NCBI GenBank assembly: GCA_030748435.1
Contig: JASMLZ010000104.1
Location: 1-55,999 of the forward strand
From: Gammaproteobacteria bacterium
Lineage (GTDB): Bacteria > Pseudomonadota > Gammaproteobacteria > Pseudomonadales > Balneatricaceae
Direction of reading: 5' to 3'
DNA: 55,999 nucleotides
Below the pieces are notes generated by a model. It did not search any database. It saw only the letters and a list, made by a program, of their open reading frames with translations, and was not told the DNA's origin. Below, one piece after another: positions 32,327 to 39,800 of this stretch; the first letter of the stretch is position 1, and the number at the start of each line of letters is the position of its first letter. A program made the translations under genes and the position numbers.

Positions 32327-33094
32327 ATGAGTGAACAGCATGGATCTGGCATACAGGTTATTGATAGAGCAGCCCTATTGTTAGACGCTTTATCGCGTTA
32401 TGCAAAACCAACTCAGCTAAAGGTACTCAGTGCCGATACGGAGTTACATCCGTCCACGGTGCATCGTATATTGCAGTCGCTTATCTATAACCGTTTTGTG
32501 GAAAAGGACAACAACGGTCTCTATAAACTGGGGCCCAGACTATTACAGCTTAGCAACCGGCTTTATTCTGATATTGATATCAGAGCTGTGGCCATGCCTT
32601 ATATGGAAAGCTTAAGGGATCAATTGGGAGAAACCATTAACTTAACTATTCGTGAAGGTGATGTGGTTATCTATTTTGAAAAGGTCACACCCAATCGCAT
32701 GATGCATGTGCAACAGGTTATTGGCAGCCGCGCCCCTTTGCATGTAACAGCAGTGGGCAAGCTAATGCTGGCAATGGGAGGCGAGCAGGAAATCACCGCT
32801 TACGTACAACGTACCAATGTGCCTGCTTATACCCAAAATACCCTATCCAATTACCAACAGTTGCATAAGGACTGCATGTTAAGCCATGAACGTGGTTACG
32901 GGCTGGATAATGAAGAAGCTGAAATCGGCGTGGGCTGTATTGGTGTGTTAATCCATGACCGCAGCGGGCAGGTAGCCGCCGGCTTATCCGTTTCAGCCCC
33001 CATTGAACGCCGCCGCAAAAGCTGGATCGAGGCTATCGCCCAAGCCGGCAAAGACATTTCTACAGCTCTGGGCTATGACCCTGGTTCGTTTTAG
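32327..33094 (+). CDS. bhcR: IclR-family regulator of the bhc cluster
   Basis: A 255-residue IclR protein. A winged helix (about residues 8-70: VIDRAALLLDALSRYAKPTQ, LHPSTVHRILQSL) precedes the effector domain, which has the family motifs SRAPLHVTAVGKLMLA, GYGLDNEEAEIGVGCIGV and SVSAPIER. IclR regulators next to bhcABCD (BhcR) are reported to control it in response to glyoxylate. I start at the ATG at 32327, with GGAG eight bases upstream; an in-frame ATG 93 bp earlier has no comparable site. Three dyads lie between it and bhcA. Confidence 0.88.
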   Translation: MSEQHGSGIQVIDRAALLLDALSRYAKPTQLKVLSADTELHPSTVHRILQSLIYNRFVEKDNNGLYKLGPRLLQLSNRLYSDIDIRAVAMPYMESLRDQLGETINLTIREGDVVIYFEKVTPNRMMHVQQVIGSRAPLHVTAVGKLMLAMGGEQEITAYVQRTNVPAYTQNTLSNYQQLHKDCMLSHERGYGLDNEEAEIGVGCIGVLIHDRSGQVAAGLSVSAPIERRRKSWIEAIAQAGKDISTALGYDPGSF

Positions 33095-33105
33095 TTACAG
33101 GCACA

Positions 33106-33275
33106 AAAAAACCGGCCCCCGGAGGCCGTGTAAAAACGTCACGAGCACAGACTAGACAAGGAAAAATTTGACGAAAAAGCGCAGTTTATGAGTGATAAAT
33201 GAGCATTTTGAGTCAAATTTTAACGCCGTATAGTCAAGCGCAGTAGTTTTTACACAGCTTCCTTGAGCCGGTTTT
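33106..33275. terminator. bhcR/rpmG terminator split by an inserted element
   Basis: AAAACCGGC at 33107-33115 pairs with GCCGGTTTT at 33267-33275, and inside it GGAGG (33121-33125) pairs with CTTCC (33258-33262). Together they form a terminator stem between convergent genes, but the arms are now separated by about 132 bp of foreign-looking DNA. Confidence 0.5.
33125..33258. mobile_element. MITE-like element inserted in a terminator loop
   Basis: Terminal repeats GC(C/T)GTGTAAAAAC at 33125-33137 and 33246-33258 bound 134 bp. Inside is a second perfect 10-bp inverted repeat (AAAATTTGAC at 33163-33172 with GTCAAATTTT at 33212-33221) and a third small dyad (TTTAT/ATAAA). The unit has no coding capacity and would fold strongly. 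No clear target duplication is visible, so the exact ends are uncertain. Confidence 0.55.
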
Positions 33276-33289
33276 CAGAGCCAGACCAA

Positions 33290-33445
33290 TTACTTAATCT
33301 TGGCTTCCTTGTACATAACATGCTTGCGTACCTTGGGATCAAACTTTTTGATCTCCATCTTGTCAGGCATATTACGCTTATTCTTGGTGGTGGTGTAGAA
33401 GTGACCAGTACCGGCGCTGGAAACCAGCTTAATCTTATCGCGCAT
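33290..33445 (-). CDS. rpmG: 50S ribosomal protein L33
   Basis: A 51-residue ribosomal protein, beginning [20 protein letters not shown] and ending MYKEAKIK. It carries none of the zinc-binding cysteines, the C-minus form common in gammaproteobacteria. It lies 11 bp after rpmB on the same strand. Confidence 0.97.
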   Translation of the reverse strand: MRDKIKLVSSAGTGHFYTTTKNKRNMPDKMEIKKFDPKVRKHVMYKEAKIK

Positions 33446-33456
33446 CAGTCAGCTCC

Positions 33457-33693
33457 TTATACCTTGACGCCATTGGCACGAACTTCGGCCAATACAACAT
33501 CAATACCTTTTTTATCGATAATACGCATACCCTTGGAGGATACACGTAGACGAACGAATTTGTTTTCGCCTTCTACCCAAAAACGGTGCCAATGCAGGTT
33601 TGGCAAGAAGCGACGACGAGTTTTGTTGTGTGCGTGAGACACATTGTTACCTACAGCTGGACGCTTGCCGGTAACCATACATACTCTGGACAT
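33457..33693 (-). CDS. rpmB: 50S ribosomal protein L28
   Basis: A 78-residue ribosomal protein with the family start [20 protein letters not shown] and [17 protein letters not shown]. It forms rpmB-rpmG. In many gammaproteobacteria radC lies directly upstream; here 2.9 kb of accessory DNA separates them. Confidence 0.98.
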   Translation of the reverse strand: MSRVCMVTGKRPAVGNNVSHAHNKTRRRFLPNLHWHRFWVEGENKFVRLRVSSKGMRIIDKKGIDVVLAEVRANGVKV

Positions 33694-34130
33694 TTTAATA
33701 CCTCAATTTGGTGTCTTGAATACAACCCCATGTTGCATTCTCAGGCGGAGCAGCCCTCCAGCGGGCCAATATCCGTACCAGCCTTACCTTGCCTTAATAA
33801 CTGGCGGCAAAATAAGGGACGCGGAGTATAACAAAGAAAATAGCCTATGGGAACTATACGGGTATATCAAGCAGATTATATTAACAACTATAGTGGGGTT
33901 GGTCAGACGGCACGGTGACAGAATTATAGTGAAAGATTCACGCTTTTGCCGAATTAGGCAAAACAGAAAAATGCTAAAAGCCTGCTATGCTTGAGGGTAT
34001 ACAGCGTTAGAGGTAGTGGGTTCGGCAATTAAAGTGCCGGCACGCTAATAATTATTATGATGCCGTAGGGCTACTTAAACATACTGTTAAATGCCTGATG
34101 CTAAAGGAAAAACAGACTAAAATCACAGCC
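33694..34130. other. Non-coding stretch at the left side of the accessory insert
   Basis: It holds the rpmB promoter region and then AT-rich DNA. A perfect hairpin TTTTGCC-GAATTA-GGCAAAA lies at 33944-33963 without a T tract. GTTAGAG near 34010 resembles an integron core and is a candidate left junction of the ATPase cassette; this is only a suggestion. No gene is supported. Confidence 0.35.
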
Positions 34131-34158
34131 TTGACTCTAGGCGAAATACTGCTATCAT
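34131..34158 (+). promoter_or_regulatory. Sigma-70-type promoter of the ATPase gene
   Basis: TTGACT (34131-34136) and TATCAT (34153-34158) are 16 bases apart, 35 bp before the ATG at 34193. Integron cassettes usually lack their own promoter, so a promoter this close is notable. Confidence 0.6.
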
Positions 34159-34192
34159 TAAGATCAATCAATTGACCTTAGCGGAGTTTTAA

Positions 34193-35650
34193 ATGCTCTC
34201 AATATCCCCTGCAGAAATTGTAACTCGTCTACATTTTGACAACCCGTGGTGGGAAAACGGAGAGGTTGAAGAAAGATACAAAAACTATCCTCGCCGCTTT
34301 TACTTCAAACCCTTCTTTAAGTTAGTCAATGAATTCTCGATAAATAGAGCTGCTGTTTTAATGGGGCCAAGAAGAGTCGGGAAGACAGTTATGGTTTATC
34401 ACGCAATAGATAAACTTCTTGAACAAGGCGTTAACCCTCACAATATTCTTTATATCTCATTAGAAACCCCTATATATACTGGTTTATCACTAGAAAAAAT
34501 CGTTAACCTATTTCAAGAAGAGTTCTCCCATAAAAGAAATGGAGAGCTATATATTATCTTTGATGAGATACAGTACTTATCAAATTGGGAAGTTCATTTA
34601 AAGTCCCTTGTTGATTCATACCCAACTTATAAATATGTAGCAACTGGATCTGCTGCGGCCGCATTAAAATTAAAAAGCAGGGAATCTGGTGCTGGTAGGT
34701 TTACAGAGTTCCTACTTCCTCCGCTTACTTTTGCAGAATATATATCTTTTATTGGAAAAGTTGATTCTTTAATCGAAACAGATGAGGAGAATTGGCATGA
34801 GGCTAAAAATATAGAGGAGCTAAATAAGGAATTCATTAATTACTTAAACTATGGAGGATATCCCGAAGCTGTTTTTTCTAAACTAATACAAGGTGAAAGT
34901 TCTAGATATATCAAAAGTGATATTATTGACAAGGTCTTATTGAGAGACTTACCTAGTCTATATGGAATTAATGACGTTCAAGAATTAAATAAACTGTTTA
35001 ATGCAATCGCTTACAATACAGGGAATGAAATATCTTATGAATCGCTTTCCAAATCCTCTGGCGTTTCTAAAAATACAATAAAAAAATATATGGAATATTT
35101 GGAAGCCGCATTTTTAATAAAAACGATTAATCGAGTTGATGTAACCTCCAAGAAATTTAAAAGAGCAACAACATTCAAAGTTTATCTTACTAACCCATCA
35201 ATGAGGGCTGCGTTGTTCGGCCCTGTAACTGAAAAGCATGATGTAATGGGGACACTGACAGAAACAGCAATTTTTAGTCAATGGTTTCATAATGAAAATA
35301 TAGATAAGCTTCATTACGCACGCTGGAAGACTGGCGAGGTCGATATAGTTTGGCTAGATAATGCTAATCAAAAACCAGATTGGTGCGTTGAAGTGAAGTG
35401 GTCAGATTTACCTTGCACAGACTCTAGAATGCTAAGTAGCGTAATCGAGTATGTAAAAAAGAATAATTTACCTGATGCACTAGTTACAACCAAAACTATC
35501 AAGCAGGAAGGTAATTTTGATGGTGTTTCAGTACGTTTTCAGCCCAGCTCTTCATACACCTACACATTAGGAGCAAATATCCTAAATGAAGAATCGTTAG
35601 AAAGGCAGCTATCTAATAGCTTAGTTACAAATGAAAACGAAAGCATTTAA
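34193..35650 (+). CDS. AAA ATPase with DUF4143 domain
   Basis: A 485-residue ATPase of the AAA_14/DUF4143 group. Walker A is MGPRRVGKTVMV near residue 60 and Walker B is LYIIFDEIQYL near residue 120, followed by ATGSAAAALK and a LPPLTFAEYI segment. A middle winged-helix-like part has SYESLSKSSGVSKNTIKKY, and the C-terminal nuclease-like DUF4143 domain has TEIAIFSQWF-type and GEVDIVWLD...EVKWSDL segments, with D, E and K placed as in PD-(D/E)XK folds. Role unknown. Its base composition is clearly AT-richer than its neighbours. The stop codon lies inside an attC core, so it is probably an integron cassette gene. Confidence 0.85.
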   Translation: MLSISPAEIVTRLHFDNPWWENGEVEERYKNYPRRFYFKPFFKLVNEFSINRAAVLMGPRRVGKTVMVYHAIDKLLEQGVNPHNILYISLETPIYTGLSLEKIVNLFQEEFSHKRNGELYIIFDEIQYLSNWEVHLKSLVDSYPTYKYVATGSAAAALKLKSRESGAGRFTEFLLPPLTFAEYISFIGKVDSLIETDEENWHEAKNIEELNKEFINYLNYGGYPEAVFSKLIQGESSRYIKSDIIDKVLLRDLPSLYGINDVQELNKLFNAIAYNTGNEISYESLSKSSGVSKNTIKKYMEYLEAAFLIKTINRVDVTSKKFKRATTFKVYLTNPSMRAALFGPVTEKHDVMGTLTETAIFSQWFHNENIDKLHYARWKTGEVDIVWLDNANQKPDWCVEVKWSDLPCTDSRMLSSVIEYVKKNNLPDALVTTKTIKQEGNFDGVSVRFQPSSSYTYTLGANILNEESLERQLSNSLVTNENESI

Positions 35651-35704
35651 CCAGTCAAAGCACTCGGACACAGCAAAGCTGCGCCGGTGTTTGAGGCGTT
35701 ATGC
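35645..35704 (+). other. Solitary integron attC site
   Basis: Begins with the core ATTTAAC, which contains the ATPase stop, and ends with GTTATGC. The arms pair as TAAC...TCAAAGCAC with GTGTTTGA...GTTA, leaving one unpaired G on the 5-prime side, the usual extrahelical base. The end GTGTTTGAGGCGTTATGC differs only at its last base from the attC end at 55156. Confidence 0.75.
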
Positions 35705-35799
35705 TGCCTAGTCCCTCCACGTTTAGTTAATGTATCTTCTAAACCCGATGGGATTAGGGCAGCTACTATCCTATCTATTCAATTTCTTTAAACGGACTA

Positions 35800-35949
35800 T
35801 TATTCTGTTAGCTCAAATAAGTCTTGTACTGTGGAGTTCAGGGTTTTTGCTATTTTCAAAGCCAAAACGGTAGAAGGTATGTACACACCATTTTCAACGG
35901 CGTTTATGCTTTTTCTGGACACATCAACGGCTTCAGCCAATTGAGCTTG
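35800..35949 (-). pseudogene. Truncated Xre-family HTH regulator
   Basis: The minus strand encodes QAQLAEAVDVSRKSINAVEN and then GVYIPSTVLALKIAKTL up to a stop at 35800. This is the second half of a small Xre regulator of the YozG type, ending in DLFELTE. The first helix and start codon are missing; upstream the frame runs into a direct repeat GGAATAACAAG (35952-35962 and 35970-35980), which may mark the deletion breakpoint. Confidence 0.75.
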
Positions 35950-36039
35950 CAGGAATAACAAGAGAATAAGGAATAACAAGGACAGTCACTGCCTAAATAC
36001 CTAATAGTGAGTATTGCCAACTTTACCTATAATCGCCGC

Positions 36040-36061
36040 AAGTGACACTATACTATCACTT
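36040..36061 (+). promoter_or_regulatory. Operator dyad of the phd-parE module
   Basis: A 22-bp imperfect palindrome, AAGTGACACTA/TACTATCACTT, lies 12 bp before the antitoxin ATG next to a CTATAAT-like -10 (36028-36034). Toxin-antitoxin operons usually bind their own antitoxin at such sites. Confidence 0.5.
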
Positions 36062-36073
36062 TCGGAGATTATT

Positions 36074-36331
36074 ATGCGCACAGAACTGGTAACATCATTA
36101 AAGCGTCAGGCGACTTCTATTCTGGCAGACCTCCATAATCACAAAGAGCCCATCCTGATTACCGAGCATGGTCGCCCTGCGGCATATCTGGTTGATGTGG
36201 AAGACTTTGAACATATGGCCATGCGTATGGCTCTGCTTGCAGGTATTGCCAAAGGTCAAGCCGACTTCGCATCTGGCAATATCGCGACCCAATTGGCAGC
36301 CAAACAACGGCTGCATAAATGGCTCAAATAA
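36074..36331 (+). CDS. Phd/YefM-family antitoxin
   Basis: An 85-residue antitoxin. MRTELVTSLKRQATSILADL forms the DNA-binding N-terminal part and EPILITEHGRPAAYLVDVED the Phd core strand. The C-terminal part would wrap the toxin. I start at the ATG at 36074, with GGAG upstream; a longer frame lacks similarity. It overlaps the parE reading frame by 13 bp. Confidence 0.85.
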   Translation: MRTELVTSLKRQATSILADLHNHKEPILITEHGRPAAYLVDVEDFEHMAMRMALLAGIAKGQADFASGNIATQLAAKQRLHKWLK

Positions 36332-36522
36332 TATGGTCCAATACGGCTCTTGATGATTTAAATATAATCCTTGAGTTTATTGCACTGGAAAATATGCTTG
36401 CTGCAAAAGACTTGGCGGCACCTGTTTTCACCGCAACTGATCGTTGGCCTGAAAATCCATACTCAGGCAAGAAAATTGAAGAACTAAAAAAGTATCTGAT
36501 TGCGCTCAACCCAGCTGGCTAA
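36319..36522 (+). pseudogene. ParE/RelE-family toxin, C-terminally shortened
   Basis: Opens like a ParE toxin: IIWSNTALDDLNIILEFIA, then NPYSGKKIEELKKYLIALNP. At 67 residues it stops where the final beta strands, about 25-30 residues with the conserved RVFYR-type segment, should follow. It is therefore probably inactive, leaving the antitoxin without a working partner. No attC follows, so this module is not an obvious cassette. Confidence 0.7.
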
Positions 36523-36568
36523 CCAGGCCAATCTTATTGCATAAAAGAGCTAACCACCCCAAGGACAC

Positions 36569-37243
36569 TTATAGCCAGCCCCGGTCAGCAAAGGATACCC
36601 ATTGCTTGCGCCCCACCACCAGATGGTCCAGCACGCGTACGCCAACCAGATCCAGAGCACCGGTTAAGGTATTGGTAATTAGCCGGTCACTTTGGCTGGG
36701 TTCAGCCACGCCAGAAGGGTGGTTATGGGCTAAAATCACAGCCGCAGCATTGTATTGCAAGGCCACCTTGACCACTTCTCTGGGATGCACACTGGCACTG
36801 TCTATAGTGCCCTTAAACAGTTCCAAAAACTGCAGCAAACGGTGTTGATTATCCAATAGCAACACCACAAAGACTTCGCGTTGATAATAGCCCAAACGCT
36901 GGCACAGGTAAGCGCCAACCTGTTGGCTGGAGGCCATGCTTTGGGGGTCTTGTAGCTCCTCACGGGTAAGGCGCAAGCCGAGCTCTTTTACAGCTTGCAG
37001 TTGCGCATACTTGCTAGGGCCCATACCGGTCAACTGACAAACTTGCGCCTGAGAAGCCTGTAGCAAGGCCCCTAAACCACCAAATTCAGCTAACAACAGT
37101 CGCGCCAAATCTACCGCACTTTGACCGGCACAGCCAGTGCGTAAAAAAATAGCCAACAATTCCGCATCAGATAGAGCATCTGCCCCAACCTGCAACAAAC
37201 GCTCCCGCGGCCGTTCCGACAACGGCCAATGATTGATTGCCAT
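36569..37243 (-). CDS. radC: RadC/JAMM-family protein
   Basis: A 224-residue protein with an N-terminal helix-hairpin-helix ([37 protein letters not shown]) and a C-terminal JAMM metalloprotease-like domain with [14 protein letters not shown]. Its cellular role is unsettled despite the old DNA repair name. I start at the ATG at 37243 ([12 protein letters not shown]). It borders the accessory insert that separates it from rpmB. Confidence 0.94.
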   Translation of the reverse strand: MAINHWPLSERPRERLLQVGADALSDAELLAIFLRTGCAGQSAVDLARLLLAEFGGLGALLQASQAQVCQLTGMGPSKYAQLQAVKELGLRLTREELQDPQSMASSQQVGAYLCQRLGYYQREVFVVLLLDNQHRLLQFLELFKGTIDSASVHPREVVKVALQYNAAAVILAHNHPSGVAEPSQSDRLITNTLTGALDLVGVRVLDHLVVGRKQWVSFADRGWL

Positions 37244-37328
37244 ACAGCTTCCCTGCCTTTGCAATATAACTTGTAACACCAAACTTCGGGTTTAAGTTTA
37301 GCAGCTAGTATGGTTTTTGCTTGCCTGC

Positions 37329-38225
37329 CTATTTAGTAGCCACCTGATTAAGCAAAGGCAGGGTACCATCAATAGCTACTTCCACCCGATCACCTGGTTG
37401 TAAAAATTGGCTTGGTGTAAAGCCCATACCCACACCGGCAGGCGTGCCGGTAGCGATCACATCACCCGGCTGCAGCGTCATCCCCTTCGATAAGGTCGCT
37501 ACAATGGTGGGAATATCAAACACCATCTGGTCTAATCTGGCACGTTGCCGCTCTTCACCATTGACCGTACAGGTTAATTCAAGATCGCCCGGCAAGGGCT
37601 GACCATAGGTGGGGGTTACCACCGGGCCCATGGGGGCAAAGCCATCCAGACTCTTGCCAAGATGCCATTGCAGATGGCGCTGCTGTAAATCACGAGCAGA
37701 TACATCGTTAAAACAACTATAGCCAAACACATACTGCCAAGCCTGATGTTGGGCAATATCTTTACCTTGCTTGCCAATCACAATAGCCAACTCACCTTCG
37801 TAGTCAATTTTTTCTGTTACACCTTGATGTAAGGGAATATCGTCATGGGGCCCAATCAACGTATTGGTGGCTTTGGTAAAGACCACAAGGTGCTCAGGCA
37901 CTTCTACCTGAGCATCCAGTTTGGCGGCTATCTCTGCCGCATGATCAGCATAGTTTTTACCAATACAAAAAATATTGCGCTTTACATGCCCTAAAGGGGT
38001 TTGTAGCAGGTGGCTATCATAGTCGGCACAAGCTACCCTTTGTTCCAGAGCGGCCTTGGCCAGAGCTTCAGCTTCGGTCTGAGCATCGATGCCTGCGGCA
38101 ATTAATTCATGCAAGCAGGTGGCCCGTAAAGGCATACCAAGACGCGATGCCGCCTCAACCAAGCCAATAATTTGATTATTTAACACAGCGGCCAAATGGC
38201 CATTTTTCAGTTTTGCGTAGTGCAT
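37329..38225 (-). CDS. Fumarylacetoacetate hydrolase-family protein
   Basis: A 298-residue FAH-fold enzyme. The catalytic domain starts at FCIGKNYADHAAE, has the metal-binding DYEGELAIVIG and ends in IATGTPAGVGMG. The N-terminal 90 residues form the usual lid-like domain. Relatives include acylpyruvate hydrolases, 2-keto-4-pentenoate hydratases and oxaloacetate tautomerase/decarboxylase (FAHD1-type). Since mdh is divergent next to it and the bhc cluster makes oxaloacetate, an oxaloacetate-directed role is attractive but unproven. Confidence 0.82.
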   Translation of the reverse strand: MHYAKLKNGHLAAVLNNQIIGLVEAASRLGMPLRATCLHELIAAGIDAQTEAEALAKAALEQRVACADYDSHLLQTPLGHVKRNIFCIGKNYADHAAEIAAKLDAQVEVPEHLVVFTKATNTLIGPHDDIPLHQGVTEKIDYEGELAIVIGKQGKDIAQHQAWQYVFGYSCFNDVSARDLQQRHLQWHLGKSLDGFAPMGPVVTPTYGQPLPGDLELTCTVNGEERQRARLDQMVFDIPTIVATLSKGMTLQPGDVIATGTPAGVGMGFTPSQFLQPGDRVEVAIDGTLPLLNQVATK

Positions 38226-38279
38226 AGTGATATTACCTGTCTAATGAAAGCGATTTTCCATAGGCTTAAGCTACTATAA

Positions 38280-38419
38280 GAGACCTTTGCACGATAGTTA
38301 TTTTGTCCTGTGACGGTGTTAAAAACTTACTCAATCGGTCACTTATCATATATAAACTCCCTCTTTGCGTGCGTTTTTGCCTTGTCACATAACAAAATAT
38401 CGGCTCGTGCAAAGCCCTC
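38280..38419. mobile_element. MITE with 15-bp inverted ends and 5-bp target duplication
   Basis: The element begins GAGACCTTTGCACGA and its other end, read inward, is GAGGGCTTTGCACGA (13 of 15 alike). It is flanked on both sides by TATAA (38275-38279 and 38420-38424). Subterminal similarity continues inward: ATTTTGT, TGTGAC and AAAAAC occur in the same order at each end. It is 140 bp long, non-coding, and lies in the promoter region shared by the FAH gene and mdh. Confidence 0.75.
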
Positions 38420-38568
38420 TATAAATAGGACGCAACGCAAGTTATTAGCAATTATTTCACAGGTTGATATTCGATAGTCATTAGTCGCATATCGAAAAGC
38501 GTCAAGTTTGGTTATAATAGCGCCTCATTTTTTGGTCACCTTCGCTGACAGCGATTTTTTTCATCTAC

Positions 38569-38607
38569 GAGAGCTTTGCCCGAACCGGGATTTTGTTCTG
38601 TGACAGC
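38569..38607. repeat. Solitary end related to the 38.28-kb MITE
   Basis: GAGAGCTTTGCCCGAACCGG and the ATTTTGTTCTGTGACAGC after it match the right end of the MITE at 38280-38419 at 31 of 39 positions. No partner end follows before mdh. It may be a relic of an older insertion that now forms part of the mdh leader. Confidence 0.5.
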
Positions 38608-38645
38608 TTCTCTCTACCATTATCACCATTTATTTGGAGCGCCCT

Positions 38646-39620
38646 ATGAAGACCCCAGTAAACGTTGTTATTACCGGTGCCGCCGGTCAAATTTCTTACT
38701 CCTTAATTTTCCGTATCGCCCAGGGCGAAATGCTGGGCGCTGACCAGCCTGTTAATCTGAAACTGTTAGAAATCACCCCAGCATTGGGTGCACTAAACGG
38801 CGTGGTAATGGAAATTGAAGACTGCGCGTTTCCTCTGGTTGCCTCCATCACTGCCACTGACGATGCTAACGTTGCCTTTGACGATGCGCACTACGCCCTG
38901 TTAGTTGGCGCTCGCCCTCGTGGTCCAGGCATGGAGCGTAAAGACCTGTTGGAAGCAAATGCTAATATCTTTACCGCCCAAGGCAAAGCCATCAACGACA
39001 ACGCCAACAAAGACGTTAAAGTACTGGTAGTCGGCAACCCAGCCAACACCAATGCTTATATCGCCAAACAAAGTGCGCCAGACCTAGACCCGCGTCAGTT
39101 CACTGCCATGACCCGTCTGGACCATAATCGAGCCCTGACTCAATTGGCCAACAAAGCCGGTGCCAGCGTCAGCGATATTGAAAATCTTTGCATCTGGGGC
39201 AATCATTCCGCCACCATGTATGCTGATATTACACGGGCCACAGTGAAGGGCGCAGCCGCTACAGGCATGGTTGACCAAAATTGGATCGACACTGATTTTA
39301 TCCCTACTATCGCCCAGCGTGGAGCTGCCATTATTAAGGCTCGCGGCGCGTCTTCTGCCGCTTCAGCTGCCAATGCTGCTATCGATCATATGCGCCTGTG
39401 GGCCGCCGGCACTAACGGTGCATGGACTTCCATGGGTATTCCTTCCGACGGCTCCTACGGTATTCCGGAAGGTCTGGTATATTCCTTCCCGGTAACTTGT
39501 GAAAACGGCGACTACAGCATTGTTCAAGGTCTGGAAATTGACGCCGCTTCACGCGCCTATATGGACAAAACCCAAGCGGAACTGGAAGAAGAGCGCGACG
39601 CTATTGCTCATCTGGTTTAA
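38646..39620 (+). CDS. mdh: Malate dehydrogenase
   Basis: NAD-dependent interconversion of malate and oxaloacetate. The 324 residues show the Rossmann start [14 protein letters not shown], substrate arginines in [28 protein letters not shown], the catalytic RLDHNRAL and WGNHSATMY with its active-site His. This is the long, cytosolic-like MDH type (324-330 residues), not the E. coli type. I start at the ATG at 38646, with GGAG upstream. A perfect terminator follows at 39735. Confidence 0.96.
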   Translation: MKTPVNVVITGAAGQISYSLIFRIAQGEMLGADQPVNLKLLEITPALGALNGVVMEIEDCAFPLVASITATDDANVAFDDAHYALLVGARPRGPGMERKDLLEANANIFTAQGKAINDNANKDVKVLVVGNPANTNAYIAKQSAPDLDPRQFTAMTRLDHNRALTQLANKAGASVSDIENLCIWGNHSATMYADITRATVKGAAATGMVDQNWIDTDFIPTIAQRGAAIIKARGASSAASAANAAIDHMRLWAAGTNGAWTSMGIPSDGSYGIPEGLVYSFPVTCENGDYSIVQGLEIDAASRAYMDKTQAELEEERDAIAHLV

Positions 39621-39734
39621 TTAGTTGGCCTGTATGTGAGCCCAACCTACAAGACTTAATTGGTGCCCACCTGTGGGTCGGGTTTTAGCCCAACAGGCTA
39701 AACCAAAGTTGAATCTAGGGTACCAATCGGGAAT

Positions 39735-39768
39735 AGGCAGGGGATAAAATTTATCCCCTGCCTTTTTT
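39735..39768 (+). terminator. Rho-independent terminator of mdh
   Basis: AGGCAGGGGATAAA pairs with TTATCCCCTGCCT to form a stem of about 13-14 bp, followed by TTTTTT. It separates mdh from dctB. Confidence 0.93.
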
Positions 39769-39800
39769 ATGCGCCAGAAAAATAGCGTATACTGCCGACC

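Noticed and set aside
36523-36568. attC after the phd-parE module
   Set aside because: No core pair or pairing arms are present, so that module is not shown to be a cassette.
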